A stretch of DNA of 7,258 nucleotides, taken from positions 1 to 7,258 of the forward strand of contig JAGPGR010000086.1 in assembly GCA_018055865.1 (NCBI GenBank), read 5' to 3'. Positions 1-6,159 of the stretch are shown in pieces. A model generated the notes under the pieces. The model did not search any database. It had not been told where the DNA came from and saw nothing but the letters and a program-made list of their open reading frames with translations. The DNA comes from Paludibacteraceae bacterium (GTDB taxonomy: Bacteria > Bacteroidota > Bacteroidia > Bacteroidales > Paludibacteraceae). Each line of letters opens with the position of its first letter. Position 1 is the stretch's first letter. A program made the translations under genes and the position numbers.

Positions 1-119
1 AATAAAGGTACGACCTTAATTGACATCCGGTATTAGTTAAATTTACTCAAAAGAAATTTGATAATTTGTGCGTTTTTTCTTAATATAATACCTTTATACT
101 GAATTTATTACAATCATTT
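1..119. other. A/T-rich non-coding leader upstream of tetR
   Basis: No coding region is supported here. Besides the candidate promoter, it holds a short inverted repeat, AAGGT (5-9) and ACCTT (13-17) with a 3 nt loop. It also holds a direct repeat of AATTTG at 55-60 and 63-68, the second copy overlapping the proposed -33 element. TetR-family proteins often repress their own gene through a palindrome near the promoter, but neither repeat is long or symmetric enough to be called an operator. The gene to the left of the window is not visible. Confidence 0.4.
65..96 (+). promoter_or_regulatory. Candidate Bacteroidota-type promoter of the tetR gene
   Basis: A TTTG at 65-68 is followed after 20 bp by TACCTTTA at 89-96. 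This matches 7 of 8 positions of the Bacteroidota housekeeping -7 element (TAnnTTTG), at the spacing expected from a -33 TTTG element. The predicted transcript would start near position 100-104, giving a leader of under 20 nt, which is usual in this phylum. The region is very A/T-rich, so a chance match is possible; TATAAT at 84-89 overlaps it, but this phylum's main sigma factor does not use that hexamer as its consensus. No start site can be proven from sequence alone. Confidence 0.45.
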
Positions 120-713
120 ATGTCTTCATCAACTTCGAAAACAAAAAAACAACTGATAGATGTAGCCCGCGAGCTGTTTGCGTCGAGAGGCAGGCGCAAT
201 ATTACCATGAACGACATAGCAGAAGCTTCAAAAAAAGGAAGGAGAACGCTTTATACCTATTTCAAGAGCAAGGACGAAGTGTACAAAGCTGTTATTGAGA
301 ATGAAGTAAATCTGGTAATTGAAGCGCTTGAAGAAAATGCCAAAAAGACCATGGAAGCCTTTGAAAAGCTTAAGAATCATATCTTTATCCACCTTGATTC
401 TATTAAAAATTCGGTAACCCGCAACGGGACGCTCCGTGCCGATTTTTTCAGGGATATTTACGAAGTGGAACGTTCGCGCCGCAGAATGGACGTGGCAGAA
501 TTGAAGTTAATTAAAAACATATTGGATGAAGGACTGAAATCAGGAAATTTCAAAGAGATGGATTCGGAAATGCTTTCTACCATCATTTTGTATTCGCTCA
601 GAGGGCTCGAAATTCCTTACATCCGTCAGAATCTTTCCTCCGAATTTGATAAAAACAAGCACGAGATAGTCGAGTTTGTGTTCAGAGGCATTTGGGTCGA
701 TAAGCCGGAATGA
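120..713 (+). CDS. TetR/AcrR-family transcriptional regulator
   Basis: This is a 197-residue DNA-binding regulator, close to the family's usual length of about 200. The N-terminal TetR domain covers roughly residues 7-55. It shows the amphipathic first helix (QLIDVARELFASRG, 11-24) and then a helix-turn-helix at about 28-51 with the motifs TMNDIAEAS and GRRTLYTYFKSKDEVY. The recognition segment is unusually basic (SKKGRR), where many family members have a shorter GVSKGTLY-type turn. Residues 60-190 are a helical ligand-binding and dimerisation domain with no ligand-specific motif I can recognise. The ATG at 120 is the only ATG after the in-frame stop at 81-83, and it precedes a normal family N-terminus. 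There is no Shine-Dalgarno sequence, as is usual in Bacteroidota. The gene is convergent with the division operon and ends in tandem stops (TGA, TAA). Its target is unknown; autoregulation is a family-based guess, and control of the division genes is not supported. Confidence 0.93.
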   Translation: MSSSTSKTKKQLIDVARELFASRGRRNITMNDIAEASKKGRRTLYTYFKSKDEVYKAVIENEVNLVIEALEENAKKTMEAFEKLKNHIFIHLDSIKNSVTRNGTLRADFFRDIYEVERSRRRMDVAELKLIKNILDEGLKSGNFKEMDSEMLSTIILYSLRGLEIPYIRQNLSSEFDKNKHEIVEFVFRGIWVDKPE

Positions 714-731
714 TAAATGTGGTTAATAAAC

Positions 732-765
732 TCAGCGGGGGCATGATTTTTCGTGCTCCCGCTGA
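732..765. terminator. Bidirectional hairpin terminator between tetR and yqeY
   Basis: Bases 732-745 pair with 752-765 to form a 14 bp stem with 12 Watson-Crick and two G-T pairs and a 6 nt loop (ATTTTT). An extra A-T pair at 746/751 would shorten the loop to four T. The stem core is G/C-rich (CAGCGGGGGC). It begins 19 nt after the tetR stop and lies 32 nt beyond the yqeY stop on the other strand, so it can serve both convergent genes. The T tracts after it are weak on both strands: TTAATTGTT on plus, and GTTTATTAA on minus. It is therefore a strong hairpin with an imperfect U tract. Confidence 0.8.
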
Positions 766-797
766 TTAATTGTTATGAATGAAATTGTGCGTTGCGC

Positions 798-1253
798 TTA
801 CTTGTTCAGAAGCGATTTTACTTTTTCCGAAATCATTCTGCCATCGGCTTTGCCTGCCAGCTGCCTGGTAGCAGCTCCCATCACTTTGCCCATGTCCTGC
901 GGACCTGCAGCTCCTGTTTGTGCAATAATTTCGGTCAGAATGGTCTCCAGCTCCCTTTCGCTCATGGGTTGAGGCAGGTATCGCTCTATCACATCGGCTT
1001 CAGCCAGCTCTTTTTCGGCCAGTTCCGGGCGATTTTGTTCGGAATAAATCTGAGCCGTTTCTTTGCGCTGCTTCACCATTTTTTGCATAATTTTTATGGC
1101 TTGCTCATCGTGGAGCGTGCCGTCGCTGCCTTTGGCCGTTTTGGCTTCAAGAAACTCTTTTTTTATTCCTCTGAGTGCTTCCAAAGCCACTTTATCGCGA
1201 GCCAGCATGGCTGTTTTAATGTCGTTGCTTATTTGTTCGAATATTTTTTCCAT
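798..1253 (-). CDS. yqeY: GatB/YqeY domain-containing protein
   Basis: This 151-residue protein is a complete single-domain YqeY, the usual length for the family. The family shares an all-helical domain with the C-terminus of GatB, the tRNA-binding subunit of Glu/Asp-tRNA amidotransferase. Free-standing YqeY proteins have no firmly established function, and a role in tRNA binding is only an inference from the fold. Visible family landmarks are the helical N-terminus with LEALRGIKKE (24-33), KQRKE (61-65), the charged ELAEKELAE segment followed by IERYLP (89-94), MGKVMGA (121-127) and GKADGRM (134-140). The ATG at 1253 lies 17 bp after the ftsZ stop and is preceded by an A-rich leader, so the gene is probably the last cistron of the division operon. 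A YqeY gene after ftsZ is, to my knowledge, common in Bacteroidota. The product is probably cytosolic, with no signal peptide or membrane segment. Confidence 0.93.
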   Translation of the reverse strand: MEKIFEQISNDIKTAMLARDKVALEALRGIKKEFLEAKTAKGSDGTLHDEQAIKIMQKMVKQRKETAQIYSEQNRPELAEKELAEADVIERYLPQPMSERELETILTEIIAQTGAAGPQDMGKVMGAATRQLAGKADGRMISEKVKSLLNK

Positions 1254-1270
1254 TTTCTTTTGTTGATTGG

Positions 1271-2602
1271 TTATTTTTTAAGAAAGCGGCGTTTCCATGC
1301 CGGAATTTGTTCCACTTTGCGGAGTGCATCTTCATTTTCAAGGTCGAACAGGTCGACTACCGGCAAATCGTCTTCCGGAACAGCCTCGAAAGGTATTTGT
1401 TCCTGCCAGTTTTCTACTGCTATAGGTTCTCTGGTTTGGGCCTGTTTGATAGAATCGCCGTAAAGTTCGCCCATTGCTTTGTTTATTTCAGCATCGTTTG
1501 ATTTTTTCTGCTCTTCCAGTTCTTCGTCGAAAACGTTGTTTTCAAATTCACCCGATTCATCTTCTTTGGCTTCTTCCTGAATTTTGTATTTTTTCAGAAT
1601 AGCAGCCGGCATTCCGGGAATGTCTTTGACGTCAAATCCGGTTGCAATCAGCGTTATTTTCACTTCATCGCCCAGCGAATCGTCAAAACTTGCTCCCCAG
1701 ATAACCGTCACGTTTTCGCCCACTTTAGCCATGAAATCGTGTATCTGAGTAATTTCTTCCATTTTAATTTCATTGCTGTGTGAGCAGTAAAGACTCAGTA
1801 GCACTTTGCCGGCACCGTTCACGTCGTTGGTGTTGAGCAGCGGTGAGTTGAGTGCATCTTCAATGGCTTTTTTAATGCGGTTTTCCCCCGAAGCGTAGCC
1901 CGTATTCATGATGGCTACTTTTCCGCCGCGCATGATGGTGCTTACGTCAGCAAAGTCAGTATTAATGTAGCCCGGCACGGTAATAATTTCGGCTATTGCT
2001 TTGGCGGCATTGGTCAGCACGTCGTCGGCTTTGGCAAATGCATTGGAAAGATTCAAATCCGGATAGATGAGCTTCAGTTTTTCATTGTTGATTACTAAAA
2101 TGGCATCCACATATTCGCTCAAAGCTACCACGCCTTCCAGTGCTTGTTTTATTTTCACACTGCCTTCGAATGCAAAGGGAATAGTTACGATACCGACAGT
2201 GAGAATTCCCATATCGTGTGCTACCTTGGCCACTACCGGCGAAGCTCCGGTGCCTGTACCGCCGCCCATTCCGGCTGTTATAAAAACCATTTTGGTGTTG
2301 TCAGCCAGCATTCGCTTGATGTCCTCTACCGATTCTTCGGCTGCACTGCGTGCTATTTCCGGACGTCCGCCGGCTCCCAGTCCCTGAGTGATATTTTTGC
2401 CGAGCTGTACTTTGATGGGTACCGGCGAGCGGACCAGGTCCTGATTGTCGGTATTGCATACTACGAAAGAAACGTCTGTGATACCCTGATTGTACATGTG
2501 GTTCACGGCATTGCCTCCGCCACCTCCAACCCCGATTACTTTGATAATGGATGAATTGGCAAGGGGCAAATTCAGGGGTAATGTATCATCTAAAAAGTCC
2601 AT
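1271..2602 (-). CDS. ftsZ: Cell division protein FtsZ (tubulin-like GTPase)
   Basis: FtsZ polymerises with GTP into the cytokinetic ring and recruits the divisome. The 443-residue protein has a short N-terminal extension (1-18), then the GTPase domain with VGGGGGNAV (25-33) and the tubulin signature GGGTGTG (113-119). FEG (145-147) contacts the nucleotide sugar. The T7 synergy loop NTDFAD (214-219) keeps both aspartates needed for hydrolysis. The C-terminal subdomain ends near 338. A long acidic, Glu-rich linker follows (about 340-428), and then a conserved C-terminal peptide, VEQIPAWKRRFLKK (430-443), the likely docking site for FtsA. The position usually held by Arg in the ribose-contacting FEGxxR motif is Lys150; I believe this is common in Bacteroidota. 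The ATG at 2602 starts 33 bp after the ftsA stop and leads directly into the conserved domain. There is no Shine-Dalgarno sequence. Confidence 0.98.
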   Translation of the reverse strand: MDFLDDTLPLNLPLANSSIIKVIGVGGGGGNAVNHMYNQGITDVSFVVCNTDNQDLVRSPVPIKVQLGKNITQGLGAGGRPEIARSAAEESVEDIKRMLADNTKMVFITAGMGGGTGTGASPVVAKVAHDMGILTVGIVTIPFAFEGSVKIKQALEGVVALSEYVDAILVINNEKLKLIYPDLNLSNAFAKADDVLTNAAKAIAEIITVPGYINTDFADVSTIMRGGKVAIMNTGYASGENRIKKAIEDALNSPLLNTNDVNGAGKVLLSLYCSHSNEIKMEEITQIHDFMAKVGENVTVIWGASFDDSLGDEVKITLIATGFDVKDIPGMPAAILKKYKIQEEAKEDESGEFENNVFDEELEEQKKSNDAEINKAMGELYGDSIKQAQTREPIAVENWQEQIPFEAVPEDDLPVVDLFDLENEDALRKVEQIPAWKRRFLKK

Positions 2603-2635
2603 ATTATTTTGTTTAAGTATATCTTTGTTATGCTG

Positions 2636-3919
2636 TTATTTCTGTTGTTCGTTTTGTTCTTTTTCCATGTCATCGTATTTGAAGAGCGATTCCATTCCGA
2701 TGTTGATCTTATTTGCCATTTTTTTGATAAAATTATTCGGCAATTTGGGCTTAATGGCAGCCTGCTGAATTTCCACCTGTTTTTGAATCAGTTCGTTGGA
2801 AAGCAACAATGCTCCAACTGCCTGTGAATACGAAGGATCGAAAAATTTTTCATCCGTGTCTTCCGACAGCCATTCGGTATGATTGCCAATCCGAACCTGA
2901 AATCCGGTTTTTTCGGCTATAAATTCCGTCAGGAATTTCAATTTGGCAGCACCACCGGTAATCACTATACCTGAATGCAGCGGGTAGGGGATGCTGTCAA
3001 TCTGCTGGAAAATGGGTTCCAGCATTTCTTCCAGTCGGGATTCAATAATTGTAGCCAGGAATAAAGTGGATATTTTCACCGGTTCGCCATGTGGATTTTC
3101 ATTCGGTATCTGAACATTGATCGGTTTTGTTACCATTTTTTCCATGGCACATCCGGTTTTGCATTTAAGCAATTCGGCATTCTGAAAACTGACTCCCAAT
3201 TCCTGAATGTCTTTGGTAATATTCATTCCGCCCAGGGGGATAACACACAATTCCTGCAGCATGCCTTCGCAGTACACCCCCAGAGTAGTGGTAGTAGCTC
3301 CAAAAGCAATAATGGCACAGCCGTCATCGCGGTTTTTATCGTCGAGTATGGCTGTTGAAACGGCTTCAATTCCAAGATGAATGTAATCTACCGCAATTCC
3401 GGTGCGTTCTATGCTTCTTTCAAGCGATTCTTTTACCTGATAATTTCCGATAATAACATTGAAATCAATTCGAATATTGGAACCGTGCTTGCCTGTCGGA
3501 TTGTCAACTCTTTCACCATCAATATAATATGCTAATGGAATGCATTCGAAAACATAAATTTTGTCGTTCTCAACATCTTCTTTGCATTTTTTTTCAATGT
3601 CTTTCAGGAGTTTATCGGTCACCAGATTGAAAATCTGACTTTCGAGGGTGTAGGTGTAATGCTTCATGGTACGGGCATTCACACTGATGCTTACCCGACT
3701 TATCTGTTCCAGTTTCAGGGAGTTTTGCAGCAATTTGGTAATCTCGTTTACCTTAAAGGCAGCTCCGGTCATTTTCTCCACTATGCCGCTTTTTACATCA
3801 TCGCTCAGCCGCAGTTGTTCTCCCAACACCTTCAAGGCATGATCATCCTGCACAAATCCGGCTATCGCGCTGATGCGTGATCCGCCAAAGTCGATATATA
3901 CGAGAGGACTCTTATTCAT
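2636..3919 (-). CDS. ftsA: Cell division protein FtsA (actin-like membrane tether for FtsZ)
   Basis: FtsA is an actin-fold ATP-binding protein that polymerises on the inner membrane, anchors FtsZ through its C-terminal peptide and signals to later divisome proteins. At 427 residues the length is normal. The phosphate-1 loop is YIDFGGSRISAIAG (8-21). The SHS2-like 1C insertion lies at about 80-165. The phosphate-2 region is FGATTTTLGVY (206-216), and the adenosine motif is VITGGAAKLKFL (319-330). Phosphate 2 is degenerate: both aspartates of the usual D-x-G-G-G-T-x-D pattern are replaced, by Ala205 and Thr212. Near the C-terminus an amphipathic segment, about 396-415 (FIKKMANKINIGMESLFKY), is the probable membrane-targeting helix, followed by a 12-residue charged tail rich in Glu, Gln and Lys. 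It lies directly upstream of ftsZ, as in most bacteria. The start at ATG 3919 fits the family N-terminus and has no Shine-Dalgarno sequence. Confidence 0.96.
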   Translation of the reverse strand: MNKSPLVYIDFGGSRISAIAGFVQDDHALKVLGEQLRLSDDVKSGIVEKMTGAAFKVNEITKLLQNSLKLEQISRVSISVNARTMKHYTYTLESQIFNLVTDKLLKDIEKKCKEDVENDKIYVFECIPLAYYIDGERVDNPTGKHGSNIRIDFNVIIGNYQVKESLERSIERTGIAVDYIHLGIEAVSTAILDDKNRDDGCAIIAFGATTTTLGVYCEGMLQELCVIPLGGMNITKDIQELGVSFQNAELLKCKTGCAMEKMVTKPINVQIPNENPHGEPVKISTLFLATIIESRLEEMLEPIFQQIDSIPYPLHSGIVITGGAAKLKFLTEFIAEKTGFQVRIGNHTEWLSEDTDEKFFDPSYSQAVGALLLSNELIQKQVEIQQAAIKPKLPNNFIKKMANKINIGMESLFKYDDMEKEQNEQQK

Positions 3920-3993
3920 ACATTCAGAAAAATTAGAAATTAGATTTTATAATAAAAAAAAATACCCGAAAAGTGAAACATGAAACCCCATCA
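3920..3993 (-). other. ftsQ-ftsA intergenic gap with T9 tract
   Basis: At 74 bp this is the longest gap in the minus-strand series. On the coding strand it contains a run of nine T (3962-3954) and, close to the ftsA start, TAATTTTT, a 7 of 8 match to the Bacteroidota -7 element TAnnTTTG. I see no clear TTTG about 20 bp upstream, only a T run, so an internal promoter for ftsA-ftsZ is possible but weak. No inverted repeat precedes the T run, so it does not look like an intrinsic terminator. Confidence 0.35.
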
Positions 3994-4731
3994 CTATTTT
4001 CTTGTACACACTACCTGATCCTTGTATTGCAGATTAATGGATGAATATGCATTCCATCCGGTTTCATTAAGGCCAAAGAGATAGAGTTTTCGAAGCTTTT
4101 CCAGCTTTTGCTTGTAGCGGTCAAAAGTACCCAGTATAATAATATGCTCGCCTACACGGGGCACGAGTTCTACCTGCATCCGGTCATTGATATTGATTTG
4201 GGCTATCTGATCGTTCCAAAATGGATCGCGGCTTATGTGCTGTGCAAAATCAAATAGCGGTCCGCAGGCTGTTTTTTTAGTTACTCTTCCAGTTGCTATG
4301 GGTACATAGGCAGCAAAATTCAGCGAAACCGGCATTGTTTTTCTCAAATCATCCACATAATAGTTTTCGACACCTACCACACGAAGAACCGGATTTCGTT
4401 GTTCGATGTTTATCTGAATTTCGCCTTTCGGTGTTTTGTAACACTCGGCATGACGTACCATCGGATGTTTCTCAATCACATCTTCAATGGTTTTTGTGCG
4501 GATATGCCGTAGCGATTTGCCAATCGGATTCAGATCTTTGGATTTCAGCAGCAGCGAAATTTCTTCGTTGCTTATCAGTTTTTTCTGATCGTAATCAGTA
4601 ATAGTAACATTCACATTTGAGCATACTTTCCTGTCTACCGCTTCAGTCCCTTTAGCATTGGCTATCACTGCATAACCTACACACAGAGCCATTGCAGTGA
4701 AAATAAATATGTATTTCAGCAGCCGGGTCAT
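3994..4731 (-). CDS. ftsQ: Cell division protein FtsQ
   Basis: FtsQ is a bitopic inner-membrane protein that links the cytoplasmic ring to FtsL/FtsB and the septal synthase FtsW-FtsI. The 245-residue sequence has a very short cytoplasmic start (MTRLLK), one transmembrane segment at about 7-25 (YIFIFTAMALCVGYAVIA) and an extracytoplasmic part. That part begins with a POTRA-like region (about 38-112: NVTITDYDQKKLISNEEI to GEIQINIEQRNPV) and continues with the FtsQ beta domain, ending in SINLQYKDQVVC (231-242), the usual last conserved strand. It is shorter than the approximately 275 residues of proteobacterial FtsQ. Assignment rests on the topology, these motifs and the position between murC and ftsA. 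The start ATG overlaps the murC stop by 4 nt. Four cysteines (37, 97, 156, 242) lie on the outer side of the membrane, with a fifth (17) in the transmembrane helix. Confidence 0.93.
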   Translation of the reverse strand: MTRLLKYIFIFTAMALCVGYAVIANAKGTEAVDRKVCSNVNVTITDYDQKKLISNEEISLLLKSKDLNPIGKSLRHIRTKTIEDVIEKHPMVRHAECYKTPKGEIQINIEQRNPVLRVVGVENYYVDDLRKTMPVSLNFAAYVPIATGRVTKKTACGPLFDFAQHISRDPFWNDQIAQININDRMQVELVPRVGEHIIILGTFDRYKQKLEKLRKLYLFGLNETGWNAYSSINLQYKDQVVCTRK

Positions 4732-4740
4732 TTTTTCTCC
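4728..4740 (-). promoter_or_regulatory. ATGA stop-start overlap with Shine-Dalgarno for ftsQ
   Basis: On the coding strand, GGAG (4740-4737) sits 5 nt before the ftsQ ATG (4731-4729), and the murC TGA (4730-4728) overlaps that ATG in an ATGA arrangement. It is the only clear Shine-Dalgarno sequence among the starts in this window. It is embedded in the last codons of murC (Ser-Glu-Lys-Lys), so part of the match may be dictated by coding. Translational coupling of ftsQ to murC is the likely outcome. Confidence 0.6.
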
Positions 4741-6125
4741 GAATTGTTATTGAATCGTTCTTTCAGGTATTTTTTGATTTCAGGCACCATTTTATCAATG
4801 TCGCCTGCACCAAACGTAACGAGCACATCAATCTCTTTTTGGTCTAACAAAGTTAGCAAATTTTCTTTAGTAGTCAGTGTTTTGTGTTGAATACTAACAT
4901 CTTTTAGAATTAATGCGGATGTAACTCCTTCGATGGGCAACTCGCGCGCAGGATAAATATCGAGCAGAATCAGTTCATCCAGTGCCGACAATGATTCGGC
5001 AAATTCACGTGCAAAATCTTTAGTACGGCTGAAAAGATGAGGTTGGAAGATTCCGGTGATTTTTCTGTCGGGATACAGTTGCCGGATAGATGAGATACTT
5101 GCCTGCAATTCGCCCGGATGATGGGCGTAATCATCCATGTAAACCACTTTGTCGTTGGTATACACAAAGTCGAACCGCCGGTAAATGCCCGAAAAAGTGG
5201 ACATAGCTGTCCGTATCTCTTCGTTGGTCACTCCGCAGAGCCATGCCAGAGCCATTGCGGCTACTCCGTTTTCCACGTTTATCATTACAGGTACACCCAG
5301 GCGGATATCGTGAATGGTCTCAGTGGGGGTCACAAAATCGAAGTAGAGATTTTCATGGATTTTACGGATGTTATTTGCATGGAAATCAGCTGTTTGTCCC
5401 AGTCCGTAGGTGTAAAATTTAACTCCTTTTTTTAATTTAGGTTGAAAATCTATTTTTTTATTCAAAATAAGAGCTCCACCCGGAGCAATGAGCGATGCAA
5501 AATGCTGAAAACTATCAATGACAGCTTCATACGTTCCGTAAATGTCCAGATGGTCGGCTTCGAGCGATGTAATTACAGCCATGTAAGGTGTAAGATGATG
5601 AAATGAACGGTCGTATTCATCGGCTTCCACTACTACAAAATTGCTCTGTGTGGAGATTAGCAGATTTGTGTTATAATTATTGGAAATGCCTCCCAGAAAT
5701 GCACTGCATTCTACATGAGACTGATGAAATAAATGGGCTGTCATGGTCGAAGTCGTGGTCTTGCCATGTGTTCCGGCAATGCAAACTGCTTTACTTTGAC
5801 GTGTGATGGTACCCAAAATTTCAGACCGTTTCTGAATGTTGAAATTGTGATTTTTGAAATATACAAACTGCTCATGCTCAGCCGGAATAGCCGGTGTAAC
5901 TACAACCAATGTTTTGGCCGAATCTCTGAATCCGATTGGAATTTCTGTCTCAGATTCATCGTAATTCACTACTATTCCTTCCGATTCGAGGTCTGAGGTC
6001 AATTTGGTTTCCGAACGATCATAACCCGCTACTGCATAGCCTTTTGCATTGAAATAGCGGGCTATGGCGCTCATGCCTATTCCGCCTATGCCCAAAAAAT
6101 AATATTGTGTGAATTTATCATTCAT
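4728..6125 (-). CDS. murC: UDP-N-acetylmuramate--L-alanine ligase
   Basis: MurC uses ATP to join L-alanine to UDP-MurNAc, the first amino acid step of the peptidoglycan stem peptide, in the cytoplasm. The 465-residue length is typical. The N-terminal UDP-binding domain shows GIGGIGMSAIA (12-22). The central ATPase domain has the P-loop AGTHGKTTT (117-125), EADEYDRSF (167-175), which includes the catalytic acidic residues, and DHLDIYG (191-197). The C-terminal domain carries RRFD (316-319), DDYAHHPGE (331-339), QPHLFSRT (361-368) and DIYPARE (389-395). YAHHP and HLFSRT are characteristic of MurC as opposed to MurD, MurE or MurF. No active-site residue appears to be missing. The start ATG at 6125 is firm, because an in-frame TAG lies two codons upstream. 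The gene follows murG by 34 bp and overlaps ftsQ by 4 nt. Neither murB nor ddlB follows, unlike in enterobacteria. Confidence 0.98.
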   Translation of the reverse strand: MNDKFTQYYFLGIGGIGMSAIARYFNAKGYAVAGYDRSETKLTSDLESEGIVVNYDESETEIPIGFRDSAKTLVVVTPAIPAEHEQFVYFKNHNFNIQKRSEILGTITRQSKAVCIAGTHGKTTTSTMTAHLFHQSHVECSAFLGGISNNYNTNLLISTQSNFVVVEADEYDRSFHHLTPYMAVITSLEADHLDIYGTYEAVIDSFQHFASLIAPGGALILNKKIDFQPKLKKGVKFYTYGLGQTADFHANNIRKIHENLYFDFVTPTETIHDIRLGVPVMINVENGVAAMALAWLCGVTNEEIRTAMSTFSGIYRRFDFVYTNDKVVYMDDYAHHPGELQASISSIRQLYPDRKITGIFQPHLFSRTKDFAREFAESLSALDELILLDIYPARELPIEGVTSALILKDVSIQHKTLTTKENLLTLLDQKEIDVLVTFGAGDIDKMVPEIKKYLKERFNNNSEKK

Positions 6126-6159
6126 ATTCTACATTTCAAATTATCATTTTATCATGAAG

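Noticed and set aside
5..17. AAGGT/ACCTT inverted repeat as an operator or upstream terminator
   Set aside because: Five base pairs with a 3 nt loop are too short and too likely by chance, and no T tract follows.
792..1463. A long plus-strand open frame (223 codons) opposite yqeY and the 3' end of ftsZ
   Set aside because: Its translation has no recognisable domain and it runs antisense to two well-supported genes, so it is a shadow frame.
2067..2554. Overlapping plus-strand open frames opposite the ftsZ GTPase domain
   Set aside because: The opposite strand encodes intact FtsZ motifs, and the antisense products look like low-complexity artefacts of that coding.
3954..3962. T9 run as an intrinsic terminator after ftsQ
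   Set aside because: The preceding bases contain a direct repeat (GTTTC, ATGTTTC) but no inverted repeat that could form a stable stem.
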